A stretch of DNA of 64,000 nucleotides from JACQFZ01 sp045810625 (GTDB taxonomy: Bacteria > Pseudomonadota > Gammaproteobacteria > Acidiferrobacterales > Sulfurifustaceae), in the NCBI GenBank assembly GCA_045810625.1, contig JBJMVQ010000047.1, positions 1-64,000 on the forward strand, read 5' to 3'. Both the position numbers and the translations under genes were made by a program. The notes beneath the pieces are model-generated. The model worked only from the letters and a program-made list of their open reading frames with translations. It was not told the DNA's origin and searched no databases. Shown piece by piece: positions 33,513 to 41,925 of this stretch. Position 1 is the stretch's first letter. Each line of letters begins with the position of its first letter.

Positions 33513-34715
33513 CTACCCCGGCGCGAGCGGTCGGGGCGTTTCGAGCGTTAGCGCGCCCGCGGACGCTTCGGGCGTCGTCGCTTCGGTTTGAAGCGGCGGC
33601 GACGCGGCGCGGTAATGTGCCGCGATTTCGCGGCCTCTTTCGCGCAGCGGCTTCTCGATCCATCGATACGACGCCTCGCTGAACGATACGATGAAGATCG
33701 CCGCGACGAGCACGAACGGCAGCGTGAAGTGCGCGTCGAACGTTCGATCCGGAAAGGCGCGATAAAACACTTCGCGCGTCAGCCAGTACGAAAACGTATG
33801 GGTGAGGTAGATCGCGTAGGAGCGCGAGCCTATCCATGCCAGGACCGGACCGAGCAACGGCGCAGGCAGGATCAGGCGTGCGTCGTAGCTCGCGATCAGC
33901 ACGAGTATTGCGCACACCACTGCCAGCAGCCCCGTATCGAACCAGACCACATTGCCGGTCGGTATCAACGCCATCAGCAGGATCAACCCGAGCGACAGCG
34001 CAAAGGCTCGCGGTTTCGAGCGCAGCAAGCCGATCGGCAATTTCTCCTGGAGTTTGGCCTCGGCCGCAAAGGCGATCAGTACGCCGTAGCAAATGGCGTC
34101 GGTACGAAGCATCCACCCAAGACTTCCCATCGGTCGCTCCAGGAACGCCTGGGCTCCGATCGCCGCGATCAATCCGGCGAGCAGCCATTGCCGCGGCAGA
34201 AAAAACAGCGCGAACGGAAGCACCACATAGAACTGTTCCTCGAGCGAGAGGCTCCAGTAAATGCCTTCGTTGCCGCAAAGACCGTGGTGATAGGACCAGC
34301 ACCCAAGGAAATGGAAATTGGCCACCTGCGTGACCGCCGCTACGCCGTCGATGAGATTCGCCTTGAACGGCCCGAATGCGCCGGTACGATTGAACAGCAG
34401 TGATGCGAGGATCGCGAGCATCACCCAGAAAACCGCGGCCGGCCAGATACGAGAGGCGCGCCGGATCCAGAATGGCAGCGCAAAATCGATGAACGAGTCG
34501 GCGGCGTTCCGGCGCAACAAGGAACGGGCAATCACATAGCCGCTGATGCAGAAAAACAGATCGACACCGCCCCAGAAAGTCGTTACGAGGAACAACGCCT
34601 GCCAGCGACCGTCCCAGGTGAACAACTCGCGAACGTGGTGGATGGCCACAAAAAGCACGGCGACGCCGCGCAGCAGCTCAATATCGTAATTCTTGTTGGC
34701 ATCGGGGAGCGCCAT
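33513..34715 (-). CDS. acyltransferase 3 (OafA-like) membrane O-acyltransferase
   Basis: A 400-aa protein of about ten membrane helices. The N-terminal LLRGVAVLFVAIHHVREL holds the conserved catalytic His. GGVDLFFCISGYVIARSL, FWIRRASRIWPAA and WSLSLEEQFYVVLP are the standard acyltransferase-3 motifs. The Ala/Pro/Thr tail is cytoplasmic or disordered, and no SGNH domain is fused. Members move acyl groups to O-antigen or exopolysaccharide sugars across the inner membrane. Start has GGAGG five bases upstream. It lies 115 bp after the hexapeptide acetyltransferase gene in genome order. Confidence 0.9.
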   Translation of the reverse strand: MALPDANKNYDIELLRGVAVLFVAIHHVRELFTWDGRWQALFLVTTFWGGVDLFFCISGYVIARSLLRRNAADSFIDFALPFWIRRASRIWPAAVFWVMLAILASLLFNRTGAFGPFKANLIDGVAAVTQVANFHFLGCWSYHHGLCGNEGIYWSLSLEEQFYVVLPFALFFLPRQWLLAGLIAAIGAQAFLERPMGSLGWMLRTDAICYGVLIAFAAEAKLQEKLPIGLLRSKPRAFALSLGLILLMALIPTGNVVWFDTGLLAVVCAILVLIASYDARLILPAPLLGPVLAWIGSRSYAIYLTHTFSYWLTREVFYRAFPDRTFDAHFTLPFVLVAAIFIVSFSEASYRWIEKPLRERGREIAAHYRAASPPLQTEATTPEASAGALTLETPRPLAPG

Positions 34716-34915
34716 CGTTTCCTCCGCGCTCGCGCTTTATTGTTGCGGTTCTTGCATGCTGTGCATTCATCGCCTGAGAAACAATCGGTCGAACACCGGC
34801 ACGCTGTTCACCCGCTTCTCCCGTACCGCCGAGGTAAACGCCGCAAGGTATCTGCGCGGTCGCGCGAACATTGGAGGTATTTTCACCGAGACCGAGCCGA
34901 AGTTTCGCCGATAGC

Positions 34916-35794
34916 TCAAAGCGCCCAGACGCGATGGCGGATCGATCCATAGAGTCTGCCGGCGCGCCAACCGAGATCCCAAAGGTAGCGTGCGCGCGTC
35001 TCTTCCTTCGCCAGATCCGCAATGCCGAGCGCGAGATCGATCCATGCGCGGATCCCCGTCCTCATGTTCAACTTGGGCATACCGAGCGGTCGGTAACGCT
35101 TGTACAGCAGCACGTCGGACTCGGCATATTTGCGCGCTTGCCGCAGCAACGCGCGCACGCGATCGCGATGGCGTACGTGCACCACGGCGGTCGGCAGCGG
35201 CGTGAGCGAAAAGCCGCGCAATTGCGCCTTCCAGCAAAAATCGGTCTCGAACAATGTTTCGAGCGTCTCGTCGAAGCCGCCGATGACATCGAACAGCTCC
35301 CGGCGCATGCCCATGTTGCCGGCGCCCGCGTGCGGCAGATACGGCGGATAGGTGTAGCTTTGAATGCCCGTCGGTTGTCCATTCGGCCGGTTGCGCGTCA
35401 GGGGCGTCACGTTCAGGCGCTTCGTTTCGAGCGGACCGGACACGAAGACATGCTGCTTCAATCCTTCGCTCATCGCCGCCACCCAACCGTCCCCGACCAC
35501 GTCGTCCGCGTCGCAAAATGCAACGGCGGGCGCCGCCGCCGCACGCACGCCGGTGTTCAACGCGTACGCCGCGCCCTGGCGTGCAAACGCGTCGATGACG
35601 CGCAGCCGCGGCAGGCGGTCGGCATACGAGCGCGCGATCTCGACCGTGTCGTCCGTGCAGCGATTGTTCACAAGGACGACTTCCCACGGCTCCGCCCATT
35701 GCTGCGCAGCGAGCGCCTCGATCTGCTCGGCGATCGTGTCTCTGGCGTTGTAAGCCGGGATAACCACGGTCAACGCATAATCGTTCCCTTCCAT
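34916..35794 (-). CDS. glycosyltransferase family 2
   Basis: A 292-aa GT-A enzyme with LTVVIPAYNARDTIA, VVLVNNRCTDDTVEI and the donor motif FCDADDVVG. GNMGMRRELFDVIGGFDE marks the acceptor side. No membrane helices. It leads a three-gene minus-strand unit with the two acyltransferases. A 20-bp-period direct repeat lies just upstream of the start (35803-35836), and GATAAT sits 9 bp before the ATG, which could give a very short leader. Confidence 0.88.
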   Translation of the reverse strand: MEGNDYALTVVIPAYNARDTIAEQIEALAAQQWAEPWEVVLVNNRCTDDTVEIARSYADRLPRLRVIDAFARQGAAYALNTGVRAAAAPAVAFCDADDVVGDGWVAAMSEGLKQHVFVSGPLETKRLNVTPLTRNRPNGQPTGIQSYTYPPYLPHAGAGNMGMRRELFDVIGGFDETLETLFETDFCWKAQLRGFSLTPLPTAVVHVRHRDRVRALLRQARKYAESDVLLYKRYRPLGMPKLNMRTGIRAWIDLALGIADLAKEETRARYLWDLGWRAGRLYGSIRHRVWAL

Positions 35795-35802
35795 ACTTCA
35801 AT

Positions 35803-35836
35803 TATCCGTCTATCACTGCGTCTATCCGTCCATCAC
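35803..35836. promoter_or_regulatory. 14-bp direct repeat with 20-bp period in a divergent promoter region
   Basis: TATCCGTCTATCAC (35803-35816) and TATCCGTCCATCAC (35823-35836) differ at one base. Their starts are 20 bp apart, about two helical turns, placing both on one DNA face between a divergent GT2 and SDR gene. This is the usual arrangement for response-regulator or activator sites. The protein is not known. Confidence 0.5.
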
Positions 35837-35942
35837 ATGCGTCGCCGCCGTTCCATCGCAACGGCAAACACATGGTTTGCTTCGCACGTACGCTTCGCAT
35901 ACTCTCGCACACGTCACCGCGCGCGATAGCCGCCCGAATCGC

Positions 35943-36686
35943 ATGGGTACGAGCCTCTCATCATTCCAAGGACAACGGGTCCTCATCACCGGAGCCGGCA
36001 GCGGCATCGGCCGCGCCATCGCTCGGCATCTCGCTGCGGTCGGTGCCCGCTTGTGCGTTATAGGCCGGACGGCGTCGGCGCTTGAATCTCTGTGCGAGGA
36101 GCTTCGTTCTTTGCCGACCACCGTACACGCGGTCGTTTGCGACCTCGATCAGGACGATGACGTAAGGCGAATACGGCATCATGTCGAAGGCAATTTCGGC
36201 GGTCTCGACATTCTCGTTCACTCAGCCGGTGTTATCGCCATGGAGTCGCTGGACGAAGTGTCGCTCGCCGAGTTCGACCGCCACTACCGCATCAACGTCA
36301 GGGCGCCGCTGCTCTTGACGCAGGTGCTTCTGCCGCTGCTTCGCGCAACACGCGGTCAGATCGTCTTCGTCAATTCAAGCCTGGCGCTGCGCACCAAGGA
36401 GCGCGCGGGGGCTTACGCGGCCAGCAAGCACGCCCTGAAGGCCCTCGCGGATACGCTGCGGATGGAAGTCAACGCGGCCGGCGTCCGCGTGCTAAGCGTC
36501 TTTCCGGGGAATACCGCGACGCCGATGCAAGCACGGATATGCCGCTCGCTCGGTCAGGCGTACCGACCCGAACAGATGCTACAACCAGACGACATTGCGG
36601 TTGCCGTGCGCGACGCGCTCGCGCTGCCGCCGACGGCCGAGCTGACCGACTTGCACATCCGCCCGGCGCGCAAACCGGATTCATGA
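35943..36686 (+). CDS. short-chain dehydrogenase/reductase
   Basis: A 247-aa classical SDR: cofactor loop VLITGAGSGIGRAIA, HSAGVIAM (the NAG region), catalytic Ser in VNSSLAL and YAASK (Tyr-x3-Lys), then VFPGNTATPM. An Arg after the second beta-strand (IGRTAS) hints at NADP. The substrate is unknown. It is the only intracellular enzyme on the plus strand inside the locus. ATG 35943 starts the conserved Rossmann fold. The frame is open 66 bp further up. Its stop overlaps the convergent GT4 stop in the palindrome TCATGA. Confidence 0.85.
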   Translation: MGTSLSSFQGQRVLITGAGSGIGRAIARHLAAVGARLCVIGRTASALESLCEELRSLPTTVHAVVCDLDQDDDVRRIRHHVEGNFGGLDILVHSAGVIAMESLDEVSLAEFDRHYRINVRAPLLLTQVLLPLLRATRGQIVFVNSSLALRTKERAGAYAASKHALKALADTLRMEVNAAGVRVLSVFPGNTATPMQARICRSLGQAYRPEQMLQPDDIAVAVRDALALPPTAELTDLHIRPARKPDS

Positions 36687-37829
36687 TGCGAGGCCCCCGC
36701 GCGCGCGTGCGCGCGCCCGCACCGGCGCGATGTCGCGGTACAGTCGCGAATGCTCGAGCGCGAATGCGCGCCAGGTCCGGCCTTCGACGCTTTCACGCGC
36801 GCGCCGGCCCATCGTCTCCAAGTCCGCCTCCTGCGCGAGCACCAGGGCCGTCTGCAGGCCGTTCGGATCCTCGGGATCGAAGAACATTCCCGCATCCGGC
36901 GGCACGTCTTCCGGCAGCGCGGCAATCCGCGGCATGATCACGGGCCGCCCGAACGACATGCCGAGGATCACCGAGGCGCTGGTGTGGATTCTCCGAAACG
37001 GGCAGACGACCACATCCGCGGCGTTCATGTACACCTGCAAACGCTCGTCGGGAAGATAGCCGATATGCGCGGCAATGCGCGGATCGCGAGCCGCGGCGAC
37101 ACCGATGCGCCGCCCGAGCCGCTCGTCGAGTGGCTTGCCCGCGATCACGAGACGCAAGCGCGGATCGTGCAGCGCACGAAACGCTGCGATCAGCCCTTCG
37201 ACTCCCTTGTACGGCTTGATGTGCCCGAGGAACAGATACACAAAAGCGTCGTCCGGGAGGTCGAGCGAGCGCCGCGCCGCCTGTTTTCCGATCGTGTTCG
37301 GGTAGCACCCGGCAAACGACGGATGACGCAGGACGCGAAGCTCGCCGCGGTAACCGTAGCGCTCGCGCACGACACTGGCGGAATAGTCGCTGTGTACGAC
37401 GAGCGCACGCGCGAGCTTGAGGAGCGAATGCACCACGATCCGGTCGAGCGTGGGAAAATGCGTCTCGTAGAACTCGAGCTCGTGCACCGTCCAGACGACG
37501 TTATTCTTGAACATTCGATACAGCCATAGATGCAGCACGACGAAGGGAACGCGCCAGTAACGAGACACGTAAGTGCCATGCGGCCAATGCACGTGAATGA
37601 CGTCGTCGCACTCGCGTCGCGACAACAGACAGAGCAGCGAGCGTAACGAGAGATCCCGCCCCTGCACGTGCACACCGTGCACCGCGAGGTCCTGCACGAG
37701 CCGCGCCTGATAGAACGTGCCCGGCCACCAGGGCATGAACGCAACGCCGATGGTACGGGGCGGATGGTCGCAGCACGTCTCCGCGCCGCGGATCAGCCGG
37801 TACGCCTTGACGGCTTTGTGCCAGATCAT
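36681..37829 (-). CDS. glycosyltransferase family 4
   Basis: A 382-aa GT-B enzyme. VIHVHWPHGTYVSRYW and VVWTVHELEFYE are acceptor-domain landmarks. FLGHIKPYKGVEGLI begins the donor domain and SVILGMSFGRPVIMP marks the usual donor-binding region. It is the last gene of the long unit that begins at wza (52.6 kb), with an Arg/Ala-rich tail. Donor unknown. Confidence 0.88.
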   Translation of the reverse strand: MIWHKAVKAYRLIRGAETCCDHPPRTIGVAFMPWWPGTFYQARLVQDLAVHGVHVQGRDLSLRSLLCLLSRRECDDVIHVHWPHGTYVSRYWRVPFVVLHLWLYRMFKNNVVWTVHELEFYETHFPTLDRIVVHSLLKLARALVVHSDYSASVVRERYGYRGELRVLRHPSFAGCYPNTIGKQAARRSLDLPDDAFVYLFLGHIKPYKGVEGLIAAFRALHDPRLRLVIAGKPLDERLGRRIGVAAARDPRIAAHIGYLPDERLQVYMNAADVVVCPFRRIHTSASVILGMSFGRPVIMPRIAALPEDVPPDAGMFFDPEDPNGLQTALVLAQEADLETMGRRARESVEGRTWRAFALEHSRLYRDIAPVRARARARGGLAS

Positions 37830-37880
37830 GAGCAGGACTCGGTGATGCGCCGCCGCGCGGGCGGGCGGCCGCTTGCGCCC

Positions 37881-39209
37881 CTATACGGTCGCGTTCGAGG
37901 CCGGCGCCTCGACCGGCGACTCGCTCGCGCGGAGCAACCCCGCCGCTAAAAGCGATGCGGCGGCCTCGCGGATCGTGGCGAACGGCATGTCCGCGCGCCG
38001 CGCGATGTCGAGAAGCGCGTGACGCCCATCGGACATATTGAGCACCCAGAGGAGCGCGAGGTTCTTGCGCGCCGCGTCGCTGTCGCCACCGAGCGATTGA
38101 TATAACCCGCGCCGCCCGAGCTGCGGCTCGCCGTGCGGCGCGGTATTGACGTAGCGGCGATTGTGTTCGAGCACGTCGATCACTTCGACATAACGTGCGA
38201 GCGATTGCGCCAGATAGCGCGGCTGCACCAGCTCGAGATTGTCGGCAGACGTGTGATACTCCGGAAAACTGCCGTGCGGCGAACGCATAAGACAACCGAC
38301 GGGCATATCGAACCCCGGCGAGCAGTACTGGCGCTCGTCGTAACCGTAAGGAAAGAACTCCTGAATCGCATAGGCGAAACCGCTGTGTCGCAGGACGTGC
38401 TCCGCGGCCCGATCGATCTCCGCATCGCCGCGGCGGCTTTTCTTGTAATGAAATCGGCCGCCGTCCCCGACGCACGTCACCACCAGGCCGTGGCGAATAC
38501 GCGCAACCCGATCTCGATTCAATGCGAGCCACGCGATCGAGCCGATCGTGCCCGGAATGAAAAGGAAGCGGTAGGAGTATCGCGGCCTCCGGCCGGCGAG
38601 CTGCTTTGCGAGCTGAGTCGCGACGGCGATGCCCGAGAGATTGTCGTTGCACAGCGAAGGATGGCAGACGTGGCACGAGACGAGCACCTCTCCTTCTTCC
38701 TGTCCGGGAATATGGCATTCGCCCCAACGGAGATATCCGTCGCGCAGCTCCGAGTCGATGCACACCTCGTACTCGCCTTCGACGAGCTCGCTCAGCTGCC
38801 GATGGCTCAAACAAAAGCCCCAATCTTCCTTGTAATACGTGGTTCGATACGGAATCCAGTCGGGCTGCGCCGGCAGACTGTGAAGATGCCGCCACAGCTC
38901 CGTCAGATTCATACGTGCGCGCACCGGGACACTGTAGCTAACGACGTGCAGATTCGATTGCTGAAAATCGACGATGCGCCGCCCCGCGGCGTCCTTGATG
39001 TACGCGTCGCGAATGTTCCATTCGCGCGGCACCACCCAATCGAGAACGCGCGTCCCGCTCGGCACTTCGCGCACATCGAGAGCGATCTCGCGCGCAATGC
39101 GCGCAAGCGTTTGCCGCACACCGTCCCCGGTGATGCTACGGCAGATCGGATAGAGATCGGCGATGAACCGATACATTTCCGAGCCGGGATCGAGCGCCTG
39201 CGGTTGCAT
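37881..39209 (-). CDS. DUF4910-family aminopeptidase-like protein
   Basis: A 442-aa protein of the DUF4910/DUF2172 family, related to M28 zinc aminopeptidases. Likely metal ligands are in SCHVCHPSLCNDNLSG and in the late EYHTSADNLE. The C-terminal 70 residues form a winged-helix-like module (ARRADMPFATIREAAASLL). No signal peptide, so it is cytosolic. These proteins recur in nucleotide-sugar clusters beside RmlC-like epimerases and C-methyltransferases, as here. Their reaction is unproven, and amide or acyl hydrolysis on a sugar is one option. It lies 7 bp after the RmlC-like gene. Confidence 0.83.
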   Translation of the reverse strand: MQPQALDPGSEMYRFIADLYPICRSITGDGVRQTLARIAREIALDVREVPSGTRVLDWVVPREWNIRDAYIKDAAGRRIVDFQQSNLHVVSYSVPVRARMNLTELWRHLHSLPAQPDWIPYRTTYYKEDWGFCLSHRQLSELVEGEYEVCIDSELRDGYLRWGECHIPGQEEGEVLVSCHVCHPSLCNDNLSGIAVATQLAKQLAGRRPRYSYRFLFIPGTIGSIAWLALNRDRVARIRHGLVVTCVGDGGRFHYKKSRRGDAEIDRAAEHVLRHSGFAYAIQEFFPYGYDERQYCSPGFDMPVGCLMRSPHGSFPEYHTSADNLELVQPRYLAQSLARYVEVIDVLEHNRRYVNTAPHGEPQLGRRGLYQSLGGDSDAARKNLALLWVLNMSDGRHALLDIARRADMPFATIREAAASLLAAGLLRASESPVEAPASNATV

Positions 39210-39216
39210 GAGGGTA

Positions 39217-39759
39217 CTACTCGTCTCGTCGAGGTTCGAAATCCGGGTACGTCCGATCGCGCTCCGATATCACTTCCGGCCGCTGCGGCCAATCGATGCC
39301 GAACCGCGGATCATTCCAGCGCACGCCGCGCGCCGCCTCGGCAACATACCGATCCGATATCTGATAGTGCACTTCGGCGGCGTCAACGAGCGTCAGAAAG
39401 CCGTGCGCCACGCCTTTCGGCACGTAGAGCATGCGCCGATTGGCGGCGCTCAGCTCGACACCAAACCAGTGCGTGTACGTCGCCGAACGCGGTCGCAGAT
39501 CGACGATCACGTCGTAGATCGCCCCTTGTGTGCAGCGCACGATCTTCACCTCTTCGTGCGGAGCGGCCTGATAGTGCAGACCGCGGAGCGTGCGCCGCCG
39601 ACCATTGAACGACACGCTGCACTGCGCAATCGCGGCATCCAAACCGTGGGCCGTGAATTCGTCGCGACACCAGGCGCGCGCGAAGAAGCCGCGTTCGTCG
39701 CAGATCGGCTCGAGGTCGATCACGACGGCACCGGCGATCGGCGTTTCGGTGAACTTCAT
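39217..39759 (-). CDS. RmlC-like nucleotide-sugar 3- or 3,5-epimerase
   Basis: A 180-aa cupin. CDERGFFARAW, the active-site run TLRGLHYQAAPHEEVK with catalytic His, and VPKGVAHGFLTL match dTDP-4-dehydrorhamnose 3,5-epimerases. No rmlA, rmlB or rmlD lies in the window. Together with an RfbF cytidylyltransferase and a C-methyltransferase, it may act on a CDP- or dTDP-4-keto-6-deoxy sugar for a branched-chain sugar rather than make rhamnose. Overlaps the C-methyltransferase gene by ATGA. Confidence 0.87.
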   Translation of the reverse strand: MKFTETPIAGAVVIDLEPICDERGFFARAWCRDEFTAHGLDAAIAQCSVSFNGRRRTLRGLHYQAAPHEEVKIVRCTQGAIYDVIVDLRPRSATYTHWFGVELSAANRRMLYVPKGVAHGFLTLVDAAEVHYQISDRYVAEAARGVRWNDPRFGIDWPQRPEVISERDRTYPDFEPRRDE

Positions 39760-41018
39760 TCACAGACCGAGACGGATGGCACGAACGTGACGAAACGCGC
39801 GCCCCATTCCCGTACGTAGGACAGCTGCGCCATGATCTCGTCTTTCAAATTCCACGGAAGAATGACGACGTAGTCCGGTCGCGTTTCGCGGATACGTCCC
39901 GGCGCATAGATCGGTATGTGGCTGCCTGGGAGACATTGACCCTGCTTGTGCGGGCTCGCATCGACCGTGTACTCGATCATGTCGCTGCGGATGCCGCAAT
40001 AGTTAAGCAGCGTGTTGCCCTTGGCCGGCGCGCCGTAGCCAACCACCGTTTGGCCGCGCCGCCGCACACCGATGAGAAAATCGAGGATGTCGCGTTTGAG
40101 CGCGCTCACACGCGGCGCAAACGATTCGTACACCTCAGGCTGGGTCAGACCCACGCGCTCTTCGGCCGCTTTTAGCGCCGCCACCCGCGGCGTTACCTCG
40201 TGCACGCCCGTATCGCTGTGCTGCGCGTAGATGCGCAGCGATCCGCCGTGGGTGGGGAGCTCTTCCACATCGAAGAGCGTGAGGCCGTGCCGCGCGAAAA
40301 CCCGTTCGACGGTATAAAACGAAAAATACGAGAAGTGCTCGTGGTAGATCGTGTCGAACTGGCACTCCTCGATCAGGCGCGCCAGGTGCGGAAATTCCAT
40401 CGTGATGACGCCCCGCGTCTTCAGCACCAGTTTCATGCCGGCGACGAAGTCGTTGAGGTCGGGCACGTGCGCGAGCACATTGTTCCCGAGCAACAGATCC
40501 GCCTGCCGGCGGTCGCGGTTGAGCTCGCGTGCCAAAGCCACCCCAAAGAACTTGATGAGCGTCGGGATGCCTTTGGCGATCGCGGCGGCGGCGACGTTCT
40601 TCGCCGGCTCGATGCCGAGAACCTTCAGACCGGCCTGCTTCATGTATTGCAGCAGGTAGCCGTCGTTGCTCGCGATCTCGATCACTTGCGAGGACGGCCC
40701 GAGGCCGAGCCGCGGTACGATGCCCTCGCAGTAGCGCTTCGCATGCGCGAGCCAGCTTTGCGAATACGATGAAAAGTACGCGTAGTGGCTGAAAATGCGC
40801 TCCGACGTCTCGAATTCCGCGAGCTGGACCAGCCGGCATTTGTCGCAGACGTACGCGTGCAGCGGATAGAACGGCTCCATACGGGCGAGTCGATCGGGCG
40901 CGATGTAAGAATTGGCGAGTGGCGACATGCCGAGGTCGACGAACGTGTCTAACGCGGCGTTCCCGCAAAAACGACAGGCCGGAGCGACGCCGGCGGCTTC
41001 CATGGCGACACTGCTCAC
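39756..41018 (-). CDS. sugar C-methyltransferase with zinc-binding N-domain
   Basis: A 420-aa three-domain protein. The N-terminal putative zinc-binding domain has CRFCGNAALDTFVDLG and CDKCRLVQL. The SAM domain has VIEIASNDGYLLQYM and GIEPAKN. The C-terminal Methyltransf_14-type domain has GYGAPAKGNTLLNYCG and ILPWNLKDEI. This is the TylCIII/EvaC architecture, which C-methylates 4-keto-6-deoxy nucleotide sugars at C3. HEHFSYFS and the following region carry the conserved catalytic His/Tyr. It starts at GTG 41018 with GAGGTGA upstream. This is strong evidence for a C-methyl branched sugar in the product. Confidence 0.88.
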   Translation of the reverse strand: MSSVAMEAAGVAPACRFCGNAALDTFVDLGMSPLANSYIAPDRLARMEPFYPLHAYVCDKCRLVQLAEFETSERIFSHYAYFSSYSQSWLAHAKRYCEGIVPRLGLGPSSQVIEIASNDGYLLQYMKQAGLKVLGIEPAKNVAAAAIAKGIPTLIKFFGVALARELNRDRRQADLLLGNNVLAHVPDLNDFVAGMKLVLKTRGVITMEFPHLARLIEECQFDTIYHEHFSYFSFYTVERVFARHGLTLFDVEELPTHGGSLRIYAQHSDTGVHEVTPRVAALKAAEERVGLTQPEVYESFAPRVSALKRDILDFLIGVRRRGQTVVGYGAPAKGNTLLNYCGIRSDMIEYTVDASPHKQGQCLPGSHIPIYAPGRIRETRPDYVVILPWNLKDEIMAQLSYVREWGARFVTFVPSVSVCE

Positions 41019-41070
41019 TGCTTCACCTCGGGTGATGAATGTTGATTGTTATACCGCGGCGCGCCGTCCA

Positions 41071-41877
41071 CTACGTTTCGCCGCTCTTGAGTCGGGCCAG
41101 ATAGTCCGCCTGCCCCGGCTGGATCCACAACTCTCGATTCGGCCGGCCGAGGCGCAATAGTTCCGGCACGGTAACGAAGCGATACTGCGACGCGGCGGTG
41201 TCGAGCACCACGGTGAGCGCCTTGAGTGTCGCGTCGCGCGACGTGTAGCGGACGTCCTCGTAGCGAAACAGCGCGTCGTGCAAGAGGACGATGCTCCCGG
41301 GACGCAGACGCGTCAGAATACGGCCGGCAATCGAATCCGCGCCGTCGCCGCACCAGTCCGTGCCGGATATGCTCCAAGTAATGACTTCCCAGCCAAGCCA
41401 CAGCGGATCGAGCCGCGTCAGCACCGTCTGATCGCCGTACGGCGGGCGAAACAGCGCGGGTTTGATTTCACCCAGCGCCCGCCCACAGGCGCGAATTTGC
41501 CGGCGCCGCTCCGCCGCGCTGATGGCCGGGAACGACGGATGATTCCACGAATGGTTGCCGATGGCGTGTCCTCCGCGACGAATGCGAGCGACCAGCTCCG
41601 GATAGCGCTCCGCCATGTAGCCCAGCAGGAAGAACGTCCCGCGCGCGCCGCGCGATTCCAACGTGTCGAGGAACTGTGGAGTCTGCCGCGGATGCGGACC
41701 GTCGTCGAACGTGAACGCGATCGCCGGTTCCGTCGTTTCGACCGAGGTTACGGTGCCGATCAGGTGTCGCGGGATGTACGACGCAACGCGCTTCAACGGT
41801 CGACGCATTGCGCTCGGAACCACGTGCTTTAACGATTGAACGAACCCATGCCGCGCGCTAATGCTCGAATCCGTCAT
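41071..41877 (-). CDS. polysaccharide deacetylase (NodB type)
   Basis: A 268-aa carbohydrate-esterase-4 protein with all five motifs visible: FTFDDGPHPR, GNHSWNHPSF (metal His pair), LFRPPYGD, WSISGTDWCGD and IVLLHDA. A basic N-terminal stretch of about 45 residues precedes the domain, with no clear signal peptide. It is a better match to the canonical motifs than the deacetylase at 23551-24459, so the two likely act on different acetylated residues or at different stages. It lies just downstream of wzt in the transcript. Confidence 0.9.
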   Translation of the reverse strand: MTDSSISARHGFVQSLKHVVPSAMRRPLKRVASYIPRHLIGTVTSVETTEPAIAFTFDDGPHPRQTPQFLDTLESRGARGTFFLLGYMAERYPELVARIRRGGHAIGNHSWNHPSFPAISAAERRRQIRACGRALGEIKPALFRPPYGDQTVLTRLDPLWLGWEVITWSISGTDWCGDGADSIAGRILTRLRPGSIVLLHDALFRYEDVRYTSRDATLKALTVVLDTAASQYRFVTVPELLRLGRPNRELWIQPGQADYLARLKSGET

Positions 41878-41925
41878 CGCTACCCCCGATCCTTTGATTA
41901 TCCATTTCTTCAGGGAATCCCTTCG

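Noticed and set aside
39217..39759. Calling a complete dTDP-rhamnose pathway
   Set aside because: Only an RmlC-like gene is present. No rmlA, rmlB or rmlD was recognised in the window.
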